This document shows positions 35,502 through 48,860 of a DNA stretch of 64,000 bases, one piece after another. The notes below the pieces were generated by a model, which was not told the origin of the DNA, ran no database searches, and saw nothing but the letters and a program-made list of their open reading frames with translations. The stretch is from contig NC_087062.1 in NCBI RefSeq assembly GCF_963678635.1, positions 69,288,223-69,352,222 of the forward strand. The letters are read 5' to 3'. Positions within the stretch are counted from its first letter, which is position 1, and every line of letters starts with the position of its first letter. This stretch comes from Symsagittifera roscoffensis. Lineage: Eukaryota > Xenacoelomorpha > Acoela > Convolutidae. The translations under genes were made by a program, and so were the position numbers.

Positions 35502-37009
35502 AAGAGTTTAACACATTATGTTTGTCTACAAAAACAAAACTGATCTGTTCTTTTCAGAGCATTACTATTTTGTGCTGAGCTAGTATAAATTCCGTCTTAT
35601 CTTTATTTCCTTCATTTGTAATTTAAAGCTCCCTTTTTATTTCTTATTAAACAGCTACTTTTGTCAGCTTTCTATGAAAATACGTTCACTTGCAGAATCC
35701 GGGAAAAATATTATGCGTTTATGTGCTAACAATTAAAAAAAACTGCATAAATATATCGGGTTATATGTTTTAAGTGGACAATTACCCAAAAATTGGTTGA
35801 TACTTAGCTTTTTGGCACTAGTGTATTCTTTTAAAATTCCCGCGCGGGCTGTAAATGTCTGGAAAACTACGCAATTTCAGTTCTAAGAAAGTTAAGTTAA
35901 ACGAGGGGAGGATCTTCACTGGCGTTTTTTTTCAAATGTTCTGTGATTACACTTGCGATCAGTTAAGTGTGTTGTTTTGAGCCTTTTTTTCTAAACTAAC
36001 TCGCAAATAAAATTTTTCATTAAAATTGCTCTTTCGTTTGGAACTTTCCTTGTAGCATTGTAAATTGCATAGCATCTGTTCTCTGAATTTGATGTGGCTA
36101 GTGTTTGACGTATTTTAAACTGCCGTGGCTGAGTGGTTATTGTGTGAAACTCTTAATCTGTATGTCGAAGGTTTGAGTCTCAAAAGTAATAAAATTTTTG
36201 CTTATTCAAGGCTCAATTCTGAATAAGGCTCAATTCTTTATTAATTAATTTTTCAGAGCTTTTTTCTCGAAAGTGTTTGCGCAGCAATGCTTTGCCTTTG
36301 GATTCAAAATGCGCAATGTTTTAGACATTTTCAGCCGGCACAGAAATTTAAAAGTTTCCATTAGCTCTAAAAAGCTGAATTATACAGTGTTTTAATTTTT
36401 TCATTTAAAAAATATACTTGTCTTTTTTCAGCTTTTTTTTGGTTTGCTGGCACATATACGCAAATTTAAAGGGTTTGCCGGCCTAGCATCACAAAAAAGA
36501 GTGATTGCTCTGGGTGTAACATGTTGTTGCCCGAGTCAATTTTTTAGTTGGTATCTTTTTCAAAGAAAATTAAGGAATGAAATAAAGATAAGACAGAATT
36601 TGTACTAGCTAAACATGAACTAAATAATGCTCCAACCTGAAAAAAAAATTGAAAATTGAATAAACCAGCTTTTTAGGACTTTTGCCGGCTAAAAATTTCT
36701 GAAAAATTGCGCAATTTTAAATCCAATGGCGAAACTTTGCTTCGCTTACACTGGCGAGAAAACGACAGAAAGCAGCTCTATAAAATCAATAATAAAAATA
36801 GAAGTAAGCCTCAAACTAGCAAAAGCTCGACTAATTCCGAGATTTTCGCCTCTGTTTACAAAATGAATCCGATCGCTTTGTTCAGTTTTTTTGAATTGTT
36901 GTCTCATAAACGCGAAGCTCAAGAGTTTGCCAGCCCCTAAAGTGCTTGAAAGTTTCGAAATTTTTTCCCACCACCCCTTTGCAACCAGCGACCGTTCAGG
37001 AAATTCAGA

Positions 37010-37294
37010 ATGTTTGAGACAGAAACTGTTTTGAACCCGAAAAAAAAAGAAAAATTGACGAGCTGTGCCTCTTTGGCTCGTAATTATGCTGAACAAAGCA
37101 TAATGGCAAATCGTGAAGTTTTAGTCTCTCCTTCCCTTTGGAATCAGCGAGATTTGGCCATGATTATGACTAATAGGGCAACACATGCTCTCCAAGAATG
37201 GCGTTTTGGCAACCTATCTTCTTTCAGCGGAGCCCACCCTAATAGGTGGAAAAGAATGGGCAGCTTGCAAAAGAAAATAACGCGTTTTATATAG
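37010..37294 (+). pseudogene. MULE transposase C-terminal piece, unit 3
   Basis: A 94-codon open frame with the same tail as unit 2 (at the level I can compare, almost base for base) and a longer upstream extension ('MFETETVLNPKKKEKL'). Confidence 0.75.
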
Positions 37295-39516
37295 AAGAGT
37301 TTAACACATTATGTTTGTCTACAAAAACAAAACTGATCTGTTATTTTCAGAGCATTACTATTTTGTGCTGAGCTAGTATAAATTCCGTCTTATCTTTATT
37401 TCCTTCATTTGTAATTTAAAGCTCCCTTTTTATTTCTTATTAAACAGCTACTTTTGTCAGCTTTCTATGAAAATACGTTCACTTGCAGAATCCGGGAAAA
37501 TATTATGCGTTTATGTGCTAACAATTAAAAAAAACTGCATAAATCTATCGGGTTATATGTTTTAAGTGGACAATTACCCAAAAATTGGTTGATACTTAGC
37601 TTTTTGGCACTAGTGTATTCTTTTAAAATTCCCGCGCGGGCTGTAAATGTCTGGAAAACTACGCAATTTCAGTTCTAAGAAAGTTAAGTTAAACGAGGGG
37701 AGGATCTTCACTGGCGTTTTTTTTCAAATGTTCTGTGATTACACTTGCGATCAGTTAAGTGTGTTGTTTCGAGCCTTTTTTTCTAAACTAACTCGCAAAT
37801 AAAATTTTTCATTAAAATTGCTCTTTCGTTTGGAACTTTCCTTGTAGCATTGTAAATTGCATAGCATCTGTTCTCTGAATTTGATGTGGCTAGTGTTTGA
37901 CGTATTTTAAACTGCCGTGGCTGAGTGGTTATTGTGTGAAACTCTTAATCTGTATGTCGAAGGTTTGAGTCTCAAAAGTAATAAAATTTGTGCTTATTCA
38001 AGGCTCAATTCTGATGTTTATTAATTAATTTTTCAGAGCTTTTTTCTCGAAAGTGTTTGCGCAGCAATGCTTTGCCTTTGGATTCAAAATGCGCAATGTT
38101 TTAGACATTTTCAGCCGGCACAGAAATTTAAAAATTTCCAATAGCTCTAAAAAGCTGAATTATACAGTTTTTTAATTTTTTCATTTAAAAAATATACTTG
38201 TCTTTTTTCAGCTTTTTTTTGGTTTGTTGGCACATATACGCAAATTTAAAGGGTTTGCCGGCCTAGCATCACAAAAAAGAGTGATTGCTCTGGGTGTAAC
38301 ATGTTGTTGCCCGAGTCAAATTTTTAGTTGGTATCTTTTTCAAAGAAAATTAAGGAATGAAATAAAGATAAGACAGAATTTGTACTAGCTAAACATGAAC
38401 TAAATAATGCTCCAACCTGAAAAAAAAATTGAAAATTGAATAAACCAGATTTTTAGGACTTTTGCCGGCTAAAAATTTCTGAAAAATTGCGCAATTTTAA
38501 ATCCAATGGCGAAACTTTGCTTCGCTTACACTGGCGAGAAAACGACAGAAAGCAGCTCTATAAAATCAATAATGAAAATAGAAGTAAGCCTCAAACTAGC
38601 AAAAGTTCGACTAATTCCGAGATTTGAACATTCAAGCTAGAGATTCAGAGTTTCACACAAAAACCACTCAGCCACGGCAGCTTAATATACGCCAAAAACT
38701 AGTCACAACAAAATCAGAAACCAGTTGCTATGCCATTTCTAATGCTACAGTGAAAGTTCCAAAAAGTGAACAATCTTATTGAACTCTTTTATTTGCGAGT
38801 TAGGTTAGAAAAGAAGAAGGTTCACAATAACACACTTAACTGATTGCAAGGGTAATCAAAGAACATTCAAGTAAATGCAGAGAAGTTTCTCCCCTCATTT
38901 AATTAAACCTTCTTAAAAGTAAAAATGCGTGTTTTTCCCGCACGGAAACCTAAAAGGGTTACTCTATTGTCAAAAAGCTAAGAATCGTCCGATTCTTGGA
39001 TCATTCTCTAGTTTAAATATATAACCCGATGGCTTCGTTCATTTTTTTTGAATTGTTGGCGTTATAAACGCAAAACTAAAGGGTTTGTCCACACCTAGTC
39101 CCAGCCTAGCATCCCAAAAAACGGCGGTTAAACTGAGAATAAATTGATAGTGCACTAGTCAAGTTTTTGCATTTAATGCCGTCTCCGGGAGTATGCAAGG
39201 AAACTTCTTCTCAAAAAAATCGGACGAAGATGGCTGTTTAGGCAGAATTAAAATTGGAATTTTCAAGTACGAAGGAATGGAAAACTCGCCGATCTTTTTT
39301 TTTGAATGCAATAGAAGACAGCATTTTTGAGGCCAACGCTCGTGATTTGTTTAGTGGGTCGTTTTGAGACCCTGTTCACTGATTTTTCTCATTAAATCTG
39401 AGAGATGGAAAACAAGCAACCCAGTAAATGCACGCTGTTGTTGTTTTTGCGAATGACTGAAGAACAACATGCTCGAAATCTTTTAAAAAAAGTTTTTCAG
39501 GCCGGCAATTTGGTGC

Positions 39517-40090
39517 TTAGTCAATAACATCTAGAAAAACGGATCCTAACTGTTTGTAGCTGGAAGAACAATTTTGGAGTGATTGTAAAGGTTCTATCGG
39601 CCAACCAGAAATGTGATTTTTCCAAAACTTCAGCATCTCGGGATCACCACACAAAATTATTCTCTCGTGATCAGTTGATTCACTGCCATGCTGTATAAAA
39701 TTGTCTACAAGTTGTAAGGGTGGCATATATACATCTAGCTGCTTGCGTGTGCGTACATCATTTCAAATTAGATTGCCTTCAGCTTTGAGATTAAAATGAG
39801 TGAATTTAGTCTTTGTTACTGCAAAAACCGCGCTGGCAGTTGCAACAATCGGCGTTAACTTCTGGCTGACTTTTGTAAATTGCTTGATGACAGTTTGAGC
39901 ATGCGTCTTTTCTGCTGAAAGGTCATGATTGTGCTTCCCACACCTCTTGATCAATTCGTTTTTTTTCTGTAACAGCAGATGACCGACATTTATTTTGGTA
40001 ATTTGAGCAAATCCATTTTCGATAAATTTATTCTTCCGCTTGAAATCCAATTCGCGTCCCCACGCTATGTGAATGTGCTGGTTTTTTGTT
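39517..40090 (-). pseudogene. MULE N-terminal piece, unit 3
   Basis: Nearly identical to 33527-34100. Its FLYWCH frame stays open slightly longer ('FKRKNKFIENGFAQITKINV' then 'CGKHNHDLSAEKTHAQ'). Confidence 0.75.
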
Positions 40091-41239
40091 GAGACTCTTA
40101 AGTAGTTTACTGAGCCTCAATTTTGCAATGATTTTTGCGATGAATCAATTTGTTCTTTTTGATGCGTGCGCTAATTGCAGGATTAACTTAGGTGTGATAG
40201 GAGTTAAGACAAGGAGTTTATGTAGCCTTATTTTTAGTGGTAAGTATTAAATCGAGTAGTTAATATTTGGGGGATTTATTTTGTTTGCTAGTGAAATGAC
40301 TGAATTTTAAAGTTTACGGTGTTATGTTGGTTGTTAATTAATTGTATGACTTCGGGAAATTTGGCCTAGGTTTTTAAATGGTAGGTTACGTGGCCAAACT
40401 ACTCTTTTAATTTTTGTTACACATTCTACAAGAAGGCTGGAAGTGCGTACAGCATTTTGGTTCAATTTTTTTTCAGTTTTGAGAGCAAAATGAGTGTTTT
40501 GAGAACAAAATGAGTGGATTAAGTCTTTGTTACTGGAAAACAGCCCTGGCAGTTGCAACAATTGGTGTAAATTTCTGGCTGGCTTCTTTAAATTGCTTGA
40601 TGACAGTTCGAGAATATGATTTTCCTGCTGAAAAATCATGATTGTATTACCACATTCTCAATCAATTCATTATTTTCTGTAATAGCAGGTGCTCGACATT
40701 CATGTTTGGTAATTTGAACAAATCCAGTTTTGATAACTTTATTCTTCCGCTTGAAATTGCACTTCGCGTCCCGACGCTATGTGAATGTGTTTGTTTTTTG
40801 TTAAGACTCTTAAGTTATTTACTAGGCTTCATTTTTGCAATGATTTTTTTAAAATCAAATTGACTGGTAATGCTAATGCATCATACTTGGCTTGCGTAAT
40901 TTAGCACTTATGTCGACTCGGCATTGTCGTGAGTTTTTGAAGAAGTTTTGCAGACTCAAAGTGAATCTAAAATTTACTCATTCAGTTTTTCCCAGTAGCG
41001 TTATCGGTCATATTTTTGCTTGTATATACGAAGTGCATTTTCGCCTCTGTTTACAAAATGAATCCGATCGCTTTGTTCAGTTTTTTTGAATTGTTGTCTC
41101 ATAAACGCGAAGCTCAAGAGTTTGCCAGCCCCTAAAGTGCTTGAAAGTTTCGAAATTTTTTCCCACCACCCCTTTGCAACCAGCGACCGTTCAGGAAATT
41201 CAGAATAATTGAGACAGAAATTGTTTTGAACCCGAAAAA

Positions 41240-41485
41240 AAAATTGACGAGCTGTGCCTCTTTGGCTCGTAATTATGCTGAACAAAGCATAATGGCAAAT
41301 CGTGAAGTTTTAGTCTCTCCTTCCCTTTGGAATTAGCGAGATTTGGCCATGATTATGACTAATAGGGCAACACATGCTCTCCAAGAATGGCGTTTTGGCA
41401 ACCTATCTTCGTTTAGCGGAGCCCACCCTAATAGGTGGAATAGAATGAGCAGCTTGCAAAAGAAAATAACGCGTTTTATATAGAA
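41240..41485 (+). pseudogene. MULE transposase C-terminal piece, unit 4
   Basis: Same tail as units 2-3, but the codon after 'SLWN' is TAG instead of CAG (near 41334). Unit 5 shares this stop, so the two units descend from one mutated copy. Confidence 0.7.
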
Positions 41486-43798
41486 GAGTTTAACCCATTA
41501 TGTTTGTCTACAAAAACAAAACTGATCTGTTCTTTTCAGAGCATTACTATTTTGTGCTGAGCTAGTATAAATTCCGTCTTATCTTTATTTCCTTCCTTTG
41601 TAATTTAAAGCTCCCTTTTTATTTCTTATTAAACAGCTACTTTTGTCAGCTTTCTATGAAAATACGTTCACTTGCAGAATCCGGGAAAAATATTATGCGT
41701 TTATGTGCTAACAATTAAAAAAAACTGCATAAATCTATCGCGTTATATGTTTTAAGTGGACAATGACCCAAAAATTGGTTGATACTTAGCTTTTTGGCAC
41801 TAGTGTATTCTTTTAAAATTCCCGCGCGGGCTGTAAATGTCTGGAAAACTACGCAATTTCAGTTCTAAGAAAGTTAAGTTAAACGAGGGGAGGATCTTCA
41901 CTGGCGTTTTTTTTCAAATGTTCTGTGATTACACTTGCGATCAGTTAAGTGTGTTGTTTTGAGCCTTTTTTTCTAAACTAACTCGCAAATAAAATTTTTC
42001 ATTAAAATTGCTCTTTCGTTTGGAACTTTCCTTGTAGCATTGGAAATTGCATAGCATCTGTTCTCTGAATTTGAGGTGGCTAGTGTTTGACGTATTTTAA
42101 ACTGCCGTGGCTGAGTGGTTATTGTGTGAAACTCTTAATCTGTATGTCGAAGGTTTGAGTCTCAAAAGTAATAAAATTTTTGCTTATTCAAGGCTCAATT
42201 CTGATTTTTATTAATTAATTTTTCAGAGCTTTTTTCTGTCGTTTTCTCGAAAGTGTTTGCGCAGCAATGCTTTGCCTTTGGATTCAAAATGCGCAATGTT
42301 TTAGACATTTTCAGCCGGCACAGAAATTTAAAAGTTTCCAATGGCTCTAAAAAGCTGAATTATACAGTTTTTTAATTTTTTCATTTAAAAAATATACTTG
42401 TCTCTTTTCAGCTTTTTTTTGGTTTGTTGGCACATATACGCAAATTTAAAGGGTTTGCCGGCCTAGCATCACAAAAAAGAGTGATTGCTCTGGGTGTAAC
42501 ATAATGTTGCCCGAGTCAAATTTTTAGTTGGTATCTTTTTCAAAGAAAATTAAGGAATGAAATAAAGATAAGGCAGAATTAGTACTAGCTAAACATGAAC
42601 TAAATAATGCTCCAACCTGAAAAAAAAATTGAAAATTGAATAAACCAGCTTTTTAGGACTTTTGCCGGCTAAAAATTTCTGAAAAATTGCGCAATTTTAA
42701 ATCCAATGGCGCAACTTTGCTTCGCTTACACTGGCGAGAAAACGACAGAAAGTAGCTCTATAAAGTCAATAATAAAAATAGAAGTAAGCCTCGAACTAGC
42801 AAAAGTTCGACTAATTCCGAGATTTGAACATTCAAGCTAGAGATTCAGAGTTTCACACAAAAACCACTCAGCCACGGCAGCTTAATATACGCCAAAAACT
42901 AGTCACAACAAAATCAGAAACCAGTTGCTATGCAATTTCTAATGCTACAGTGAAAGTTCCAAAAAGTGAACAATCTTATTGAACTCTTTTATTTGCGAGT
43001 TAGCTTAGAAAAGAAGAAGATTCATAATAAAACATTTAACTGATCGCAAGGGTAATCAAAGAACATTCAAGTAAATGCAGAGAAGTTTCTCCCCTCATTT
43101 AATTAAACCTTCTTAAAAGTAAAAATGCGTGTTTTTCCCGCACGGAAATCTAAAAGGGTTACTCTATTGTCAAAAAGCTAAGAATTATCCGATTCTTGGA
43201 TCATTCTCTAGTTTAAATATACAACCCGATGGCTTCGTTCGTTTTTTTTTGAATTGTTGGCGTTATAAACGCAAAACTAAAGGGTTTGTCCACACCTAGT
43301 CCCAGCCTAGCATCCCAACAAAACGGCGGTTAAACTGAGAATAAATTGATAGTGCACTAGTCAAGTTTTTGCATTTAATGCCGTCTCCGGTAGTATGCAA
43401 GGAAACTTCTTCTCAAAAAAATCGGACGAAGATGGCTGTTTAGGCAGAATTAAAATTGGAATTTTCAACTACGAAGGAATGGAAAACTCGCCGATCTTTT
43501 TTTTTGAATGCAATAGAAGACAGCATTTTTGAGGCCAACGCTCGTTATTTGTTTAGTGGGTCGTTTTGAGACCCTGTTCACTGATTTTTCTCATTAAATC
43601 TGAGAGATGGAAAACAAGCAACCCAGTAAATGCACGCTGTTGTTGTTTTTGCGAATGACTGAAGAAAAACATGCTCGAAATCTTTTAAAAAAAGTTTTTC
43701 AGGCCGGCAATTTGGTGCTTAGTCAATAACATCTAGAAAAACGGATCCTAATTTTTTCCGTTTTTTTTTTAGAAAATAGGCGTAACTGCTAGCTGGTT

Positions 43799-44285
43799 CT
43801 ATACCAGATACACTAATATGAACTTTTTATAGCTGAAAAAACAATTTTGGAGTGATTTTAAAGGTTCTATCGGCCAGCCAGAAACGTAATTTTTCCAAAA
43901 CTTTAGCATTTTGGGATCACAACACAAAAAAATTCTCTCGTGATCAGTTGATTCACTGCCATGCTGTATAAAATTGTCTACAAATTGCAAGGGTGGCATA
44001 TATACATCCAGCTGCTTGCGTGGGCTTTTGCAACATTTGATGTAAATTTCTGGCTGACTTCTTTAAATTGCTTGATGACAGTTCGAGAATATGATTTTCC
44101 TGCTGAAAAATCATGATTGTATTCCCACATGTCTCGATCAATTCATTATTTTCTGTAATAGCAGATGCTCGACCTTTATGTTTGGTAATTTGAGCAAATC
44201 CAATTTTGATAACTTTATTCTTCCGCTTGAAATGCACTTCGCGTCCCGACGCTATTTGAATGTATTTGTTTTTTGTTGAGACTCT
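43799..44285 (-). pseudogene. MULE N-terminal piece, unit 4 (fused)
   Basis: The FLYWCH region ('SGREVHFKRKNKVIKIGFAQ', 'ITKHK') is joined directly to the 'DNFIQHGSESTDHER' region by loss of the segment that separates the two FLYWCH copies in units 1 and 3. Frames are disrupted. Confidence 0.7.
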
Positions 44286-44699
44286 TAAGTTATTTACCAA
44301 GCTTCAAAAAATCAAATTGACTGGTACTGCTGATGCATCATACTTGGCTTGCGTCATTTAGCACTTATGTCGACTCGGCATCGTCGTGAGTCTTTTAAGA
44401 AGTTTTGCAGACTCAAAGTGAATCTAAGTTTTACTCATTCAGTTTTTCCCAGTAGCGTTATTGTTCATATTTTTGCTTGTATATACGAAGTGTATTTTTG
44501 CCTCTGTTTACAAAATGAATCCGATCGCTTTGTTCAGTTTGATGAATTGAATTGTTGTCTCATAAACGCGAAGCTCAAGAGTTTGCCAGCCCCTAAAGTG
44601 CTTGAAAGTTTCGAAATTTTTCCCACCACCCCTTTGCAACCAGCGACCGTTTAGGAAATTCAGAATGTTTGAGACAGAAACTATTTTGAACCCGAAAAA

Positions 44700-44955
44700 A
44701 AACATAAGAAAAATTGACGAGCTGTGCCTCTTTGGCTCGTAATTATGCTGAACAAAGCATAATGGCAAATCGTGAAGTTTTAGTCTCTCCTTCCCTTTGG
44801 AATTAGCGAGATTTGGCCATGATTATGACTAATAGGGCAACACATGCTCTCCAAGAATGGCGTTTTGGCAACCTATCTTCGTTTAGCGGAGCCCACCCTA
44901 ATAGGTGGAATAGAATGAGCAGCTTGCAAAAGAAAATAACGCGTTTTATATAGAA
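44700..44955 (+). pseudogene. MULE transposase C-terminal piece, unit 5
   Basis: Same as unit 4 including the TAG after 'SLWN'. It is followed by another long inverted repeat (about 45200-46690). Confidence 0.7.
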
Positions 44956-47239
44956 GAGTTTAACCCATTATGTTTGTCTACAAAAACAAAACTGATATGT
45001 TCTTTTCAGAGCATTACTAGTTTGTGCTGAGCTAGTATAAATTCAGTCTTATCTTTATTTCCATCCTTTGTATTTTAAAGCTCCCTTTTTATTTCTTATT
45101 AAACAGCTACTTTTGTCAGCTTTTTTTGAAATTACGTTTACTTGCAGAATCCGGGAAAAGGTATTATGCGTTTATGTGCCAACAATTGAAACAAAACTGC
45201 ATAAGTCTATCGGATTATATGTTTCAAGTAGATAATGACCCAAAAATCGATTGATACTTAGCTTTTTGGCTTAGTGTATTCTTTTAAAATTCCCGCGCGG
45301 GCTGTAAATGTCTGGAAAAATACGCAATTTCAGTTCTAAGAAAGTTGAGTTAAACGAGGGAAGGATCTTCACTCGCGTTTTTTTTCAAATGTTCTGTGAT
45401 TACACTTGCGATCAGTTAAATGTGTTATTTGAAGCCTTTTTTTCTAACCTAACTCGCAAATAAAATTTCTCATTAAAATTGCTCTTTCATTTGGCAACTT
45501 TCACTGTAGCATTGGAAATTGCATAGCAGATGTTCTCTAAACTCGTTGTGGCTAGTGTTGACGTATTTTAAACTGCCGTGGCTGAGTGGTTATTGTGTGA
45601 AACTCTTAATCTGTATGTCGAAGGTTTGAATCTCAGAAGTAATCAAATTTTTGCTAATGCAAGGCTCAATTCTGATTTTCGAGAAAAAGGAATTTTTCAG
45701 AGCTTCTTTCTGTCGTTTTCTCGAAAAAGTTTGCGCAGCAAAGCTTTGGCTTTGGATTCAAAAATGCGCAATTTTCCAGACATTTTCAGCCGGCGCCGAA
45801 ATTTAAAAGTTTACAATAGCTTTAAAAAGCTGAATTATCCAGTTTTTCAATAATTTTTTCATTTAAAGAATATCTTTGTCTCTTTTCAGCTTTTTTTTTT
45901 GGTTTGTTGGCACATATACGCAAATTTAAAGGGTTTGCCGGCCTAGCATCACAAAAAAGAGTGATAGCTCTGGGTGTAACATGTTGTTGCCCGAGTCAAA
46001 TTTTTAGTTGGTATCTTTTTCAAAGAAAATAAAGGAATGAAATAAAGATAAGACGGAATTTGTACTAGCTAAACATGAACTAAATAATGCTCCAACCTGA
46101 AAAAAAAATCGAAAATTGAATAAACCAGCTTTTAGGACTTTTGCCGACTGAAAATTTTTGGAAAATTGCGCAGTTTGAAACCCAAAGGCGAAACTTTGCT
46201 TCGCAAACACTGGCGAGAAAACGACAGAAAGCAGCTCTATAAAGTCAATAATAAAAATAGAAGTAAGCCTCGAACTAGCAAAATTTCGACAAATTCCGAG
46301 ATTTGAACATTCGAGCTAGAGATTCAGAGTTTCACACAAAAACCGCTCAGCCACGGCAGCTTATTATACGCCAAAAACTAGCCGCAACAAAATCAGAAAA
46401 CAGTTGCTATGCAATTTCCAATGCTACAGTGAAAGTTCCAAAAAGTGAACAATCTTAATGAACTCTTTTATTTGCGAGTTAGGTTAGAAAAGAAGAAGAT
46501 TCATAGAAACACACTTAACTGATCGCAAAGGTCTTCAAAGAACAATCAATTAAATGAAGACAAGTTTCTCCCCTCATTTAATTCCGCATGGAAAATTTAA
46601 AAAGGATACTCTAATGTCAAAAAGCTAAGAATCCTCCGATTCTTGGATCATTCTCTAGTTTAAATATATAACCCGATGGCTTCGTTCGTTTTTTTTTGTT
46701 TTTTTTGAATAGTTGGGGGTATGAACGCAAAACTTAAGGGTTTGTCAACACCTAGTCCCAGCATAGCATCCCAACAAAACGGCGGTTAAACTGAGAACAA
46801 ATTGATAGTGCACGAGTCAAGTTTTTGCATTTAATACCTTCTCCGGGAGTATGCAAGAAAACTTCTTCTCAAAAAAAAGCGGACGAAGTTAACTGTTTAG
46901 TTAGAATTAAAATTGGAATTTTCAACCACGAAGGAATGGAAGACTCGCGATCTTTTTTTTATTGCAATAGAAGACAGCGTTTTTAAGGCCAACGCTCGTG
47001 ATTTCTTTAGTGGGTCGTTTTGTGACCCTGTTCACAGATTTTTCTCATAAAATCCAAGCGATGGAAATCAAACAACCCAATAAATGCGCGCTGTGGATAT
47101 TTTTGGGATTGACTGAAGAACAGCTTGCTCAAAATCTTTAAAAAAAAATTTTTCAGGCCGTCAGTTTGGTGCTAAGTCAATAACATCTAGACAAATTGAT
47201 TCTAATTCTTTCCCTTTTTTTGAGAAAATAGGCGTAATT

Positions 47240-47790
47240 GCTAGCTGGTTCTATACCAGATACCTTAAAATGAACTGTTTGCAGCTGAAAGAACTTTTGA
47301 GTGATTTTAAAGGTTCTATTGGCCAACCAGAAATGTGATTTTTCCGGGATCACCACACAAAATTATTCTCTCGTAGTCAGTTGATTCACTGCCATGCTGT
47401 ATAAAATTGTCAACAAGTTTCAAGGGTGGCATATAAACATATAGCTGCTTGCGTGTGCGTACAGCATTTCGAATTAGATTGCCTTCAGCTTTGACAGCAA
47501 AATGAGTGGATTAAGTCTTTGTTACTGCAAAAACCGCCCTGGCAGTTGCAACAATTGGCGTTAATTGGCGCAAAATGAGTGGATTAAGTCTTTGTTACCG
47601 CAAAATCGCCCTGGCAGTTGCAACAAGCTGGCTGATTTCTTTGAATTGCTTGATGACACTTCGAGCATGCGAATTTTCTGCTGAAAAATCATGATTGTGC
47701 TTCCCACACGTCTCGATCGATTCGTTTTTTTTCTGTAACAGTAGATGCTCGACATTTATTTTTGGTAATTTGAGCACAACTTTATTTGAG
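47240..47790 (-). pseudogene. MULE N-terminal piece, unit 5
   Basis: Retains 'GKHNHDFSAENSHARSVIKQ' and the sequence around 'LADRTF'. It includes a local duplication of the 'CAAAATGAGTGGATTAAGTC' segment (47499 and 47573). Confidence 0.65.
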
Positions 47791-47949
47791 CTCGACTTTA
47801 AGTTATTTACTAAGCTTCATTTTTGCAATGATTACTGTGATGACCCAAGTTTTCATTTTGCCGAGTGCGCTAATTGCAGGATTAACTTAGGTGTGATAGC
47901 AGTTAAGATAAGGAGTTCATGTAGCATTAATTTTTGTGGTAACTATTAA

Positions 47950-48860
47950 ATCGAGTAGTTATTTATTAGGAAATTAATTTGTTTGGTAGTGAAAAGTCTG
48001 AAAAGTAAATTTTACGGAGTTAAGTTGGTTGTTAATTAAATGTATGACTTCGGGCAATTTGGCCTATGTTTTTACATGGTAGATTACGAGGCCAAACTAC
48101 TCTTTTATTTTTTGTTACTCATTCTACAAAAAGGCTGGAAGTTCATGTAAAACGCTCAATTCTCCTTGGCTAAGATTTCCCACCATTGAAAATGAATTAA
48201 TATTTTTGTCCCGAAGACATTATTGTGCTTTTTTGGTTCTAAGTGAGCTCCAAAAAAGCATAGTCATAGCGGCTTAGAACCAAAAAAGCGTAATCATGGC
48301 GGCTTTGAGGCATCTATGTTAATTTATGTTTCAATGGTGGGAATTCTTAGCCAATGATAACTGAGCGTTTCACATGAGCGTTTTAATCAAAGTCAAAAAA
48401 AATTTACAAATTTAATTTCACTAGAGTGCAATTTTACAGGGTTTCCGGTCTTAAAAAAAACTTCATGGTATATCCGCTTGTAATATCCGCCTGTCGATCA
48501 CTCGCTTAAGGTTATGTTAAAAACGAGACTTTTTTTCGAAAAATGTTTAGATTTCAATTTAAATTTGACTTCCAACAACAATTGTTTTGAGCCAGTAAAA
48601 ATTTTCTCGGGCTGTTTTGTTTCTGCCCCTTAAACGCAGAAAAACTTTTTGGAACAAAAAGATCGTTTTTATTTATTGCCGTGGTCGGAAGCTTCTGTGA
48701 TACTAGCGCAAGAGCCGGCTAGCTACTGTGAGAGGCAGTTTAAATAATCCAGTTACATTTGATTCATTGAGGTTCAAATTACATCTCTGAACTCACTATG
48801 CTTCTGATTTTGCTCAAAAAAAGTGCGATTCAATTGTTTGGCTATCATATTCAGAAATTT
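47950..48860. repeat. Segmental duplication, copy 1 (with MITE)
   Basis: About 900 bases that recur at 51250-52168 with few differences, including 'TTCATGGTATATCCGCTTG', 'GCCTGTCGATCACTCGCTTA' and 'CGGAAGCTTCTGTGATACTA'. The two copies part after 'CATATTCAG-AATTTA'. Confidence 0.85.
48144..48376. mobile_element. 233-bp MITE with long TIRs, copy 1
   Basis: The ends are inverse copies over about 50-58 bases ('CATGTAAAACGCTCA', 'TTGGCTAAGA-TTCCCACCAT', 'TGAAAA'). The middle has two inverted 'CTTTTTTGGTTCTAAG' segments. It is carried within the duplicated segment, so flanking target duplication is hard to judge. Confidence 0.75.

Larger units (their letters stand above)
30860..48130. repeat. Tandem array of a ~4.2-kb MULE-derived unit
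   Basis: The marker 'AATCCGATCGCTTTGTTCAG' recurs at about 30898, 35069, 36862, 41058 and 44517, giving spacings of 4171, 1793, 4196 and 3459. Each full unit contains, in order: a MULE transposase C-terminal piece (plus strand), a long inverted repeat with SINE A copies in both arms, then FLYWCH and first-catalytic-motif pieces (minus strand). Unit 2 lacks about 2.4 kb and unit 4 about 0.7 kb by internal deletion. Units 2, 3 and 4 are nearly identical over shared parts. The right half of unit 1 matches unit 3 closely while its left half is visibly more diverged. All transposase pieces are broken. Confidence 0.9.

Noticed and set aside
30860-48130. CRISPR-like or centromeric satellite array
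   Set aside because: Units are several kilobases with transposase pieces and palindromes, not short repeats with spacers.
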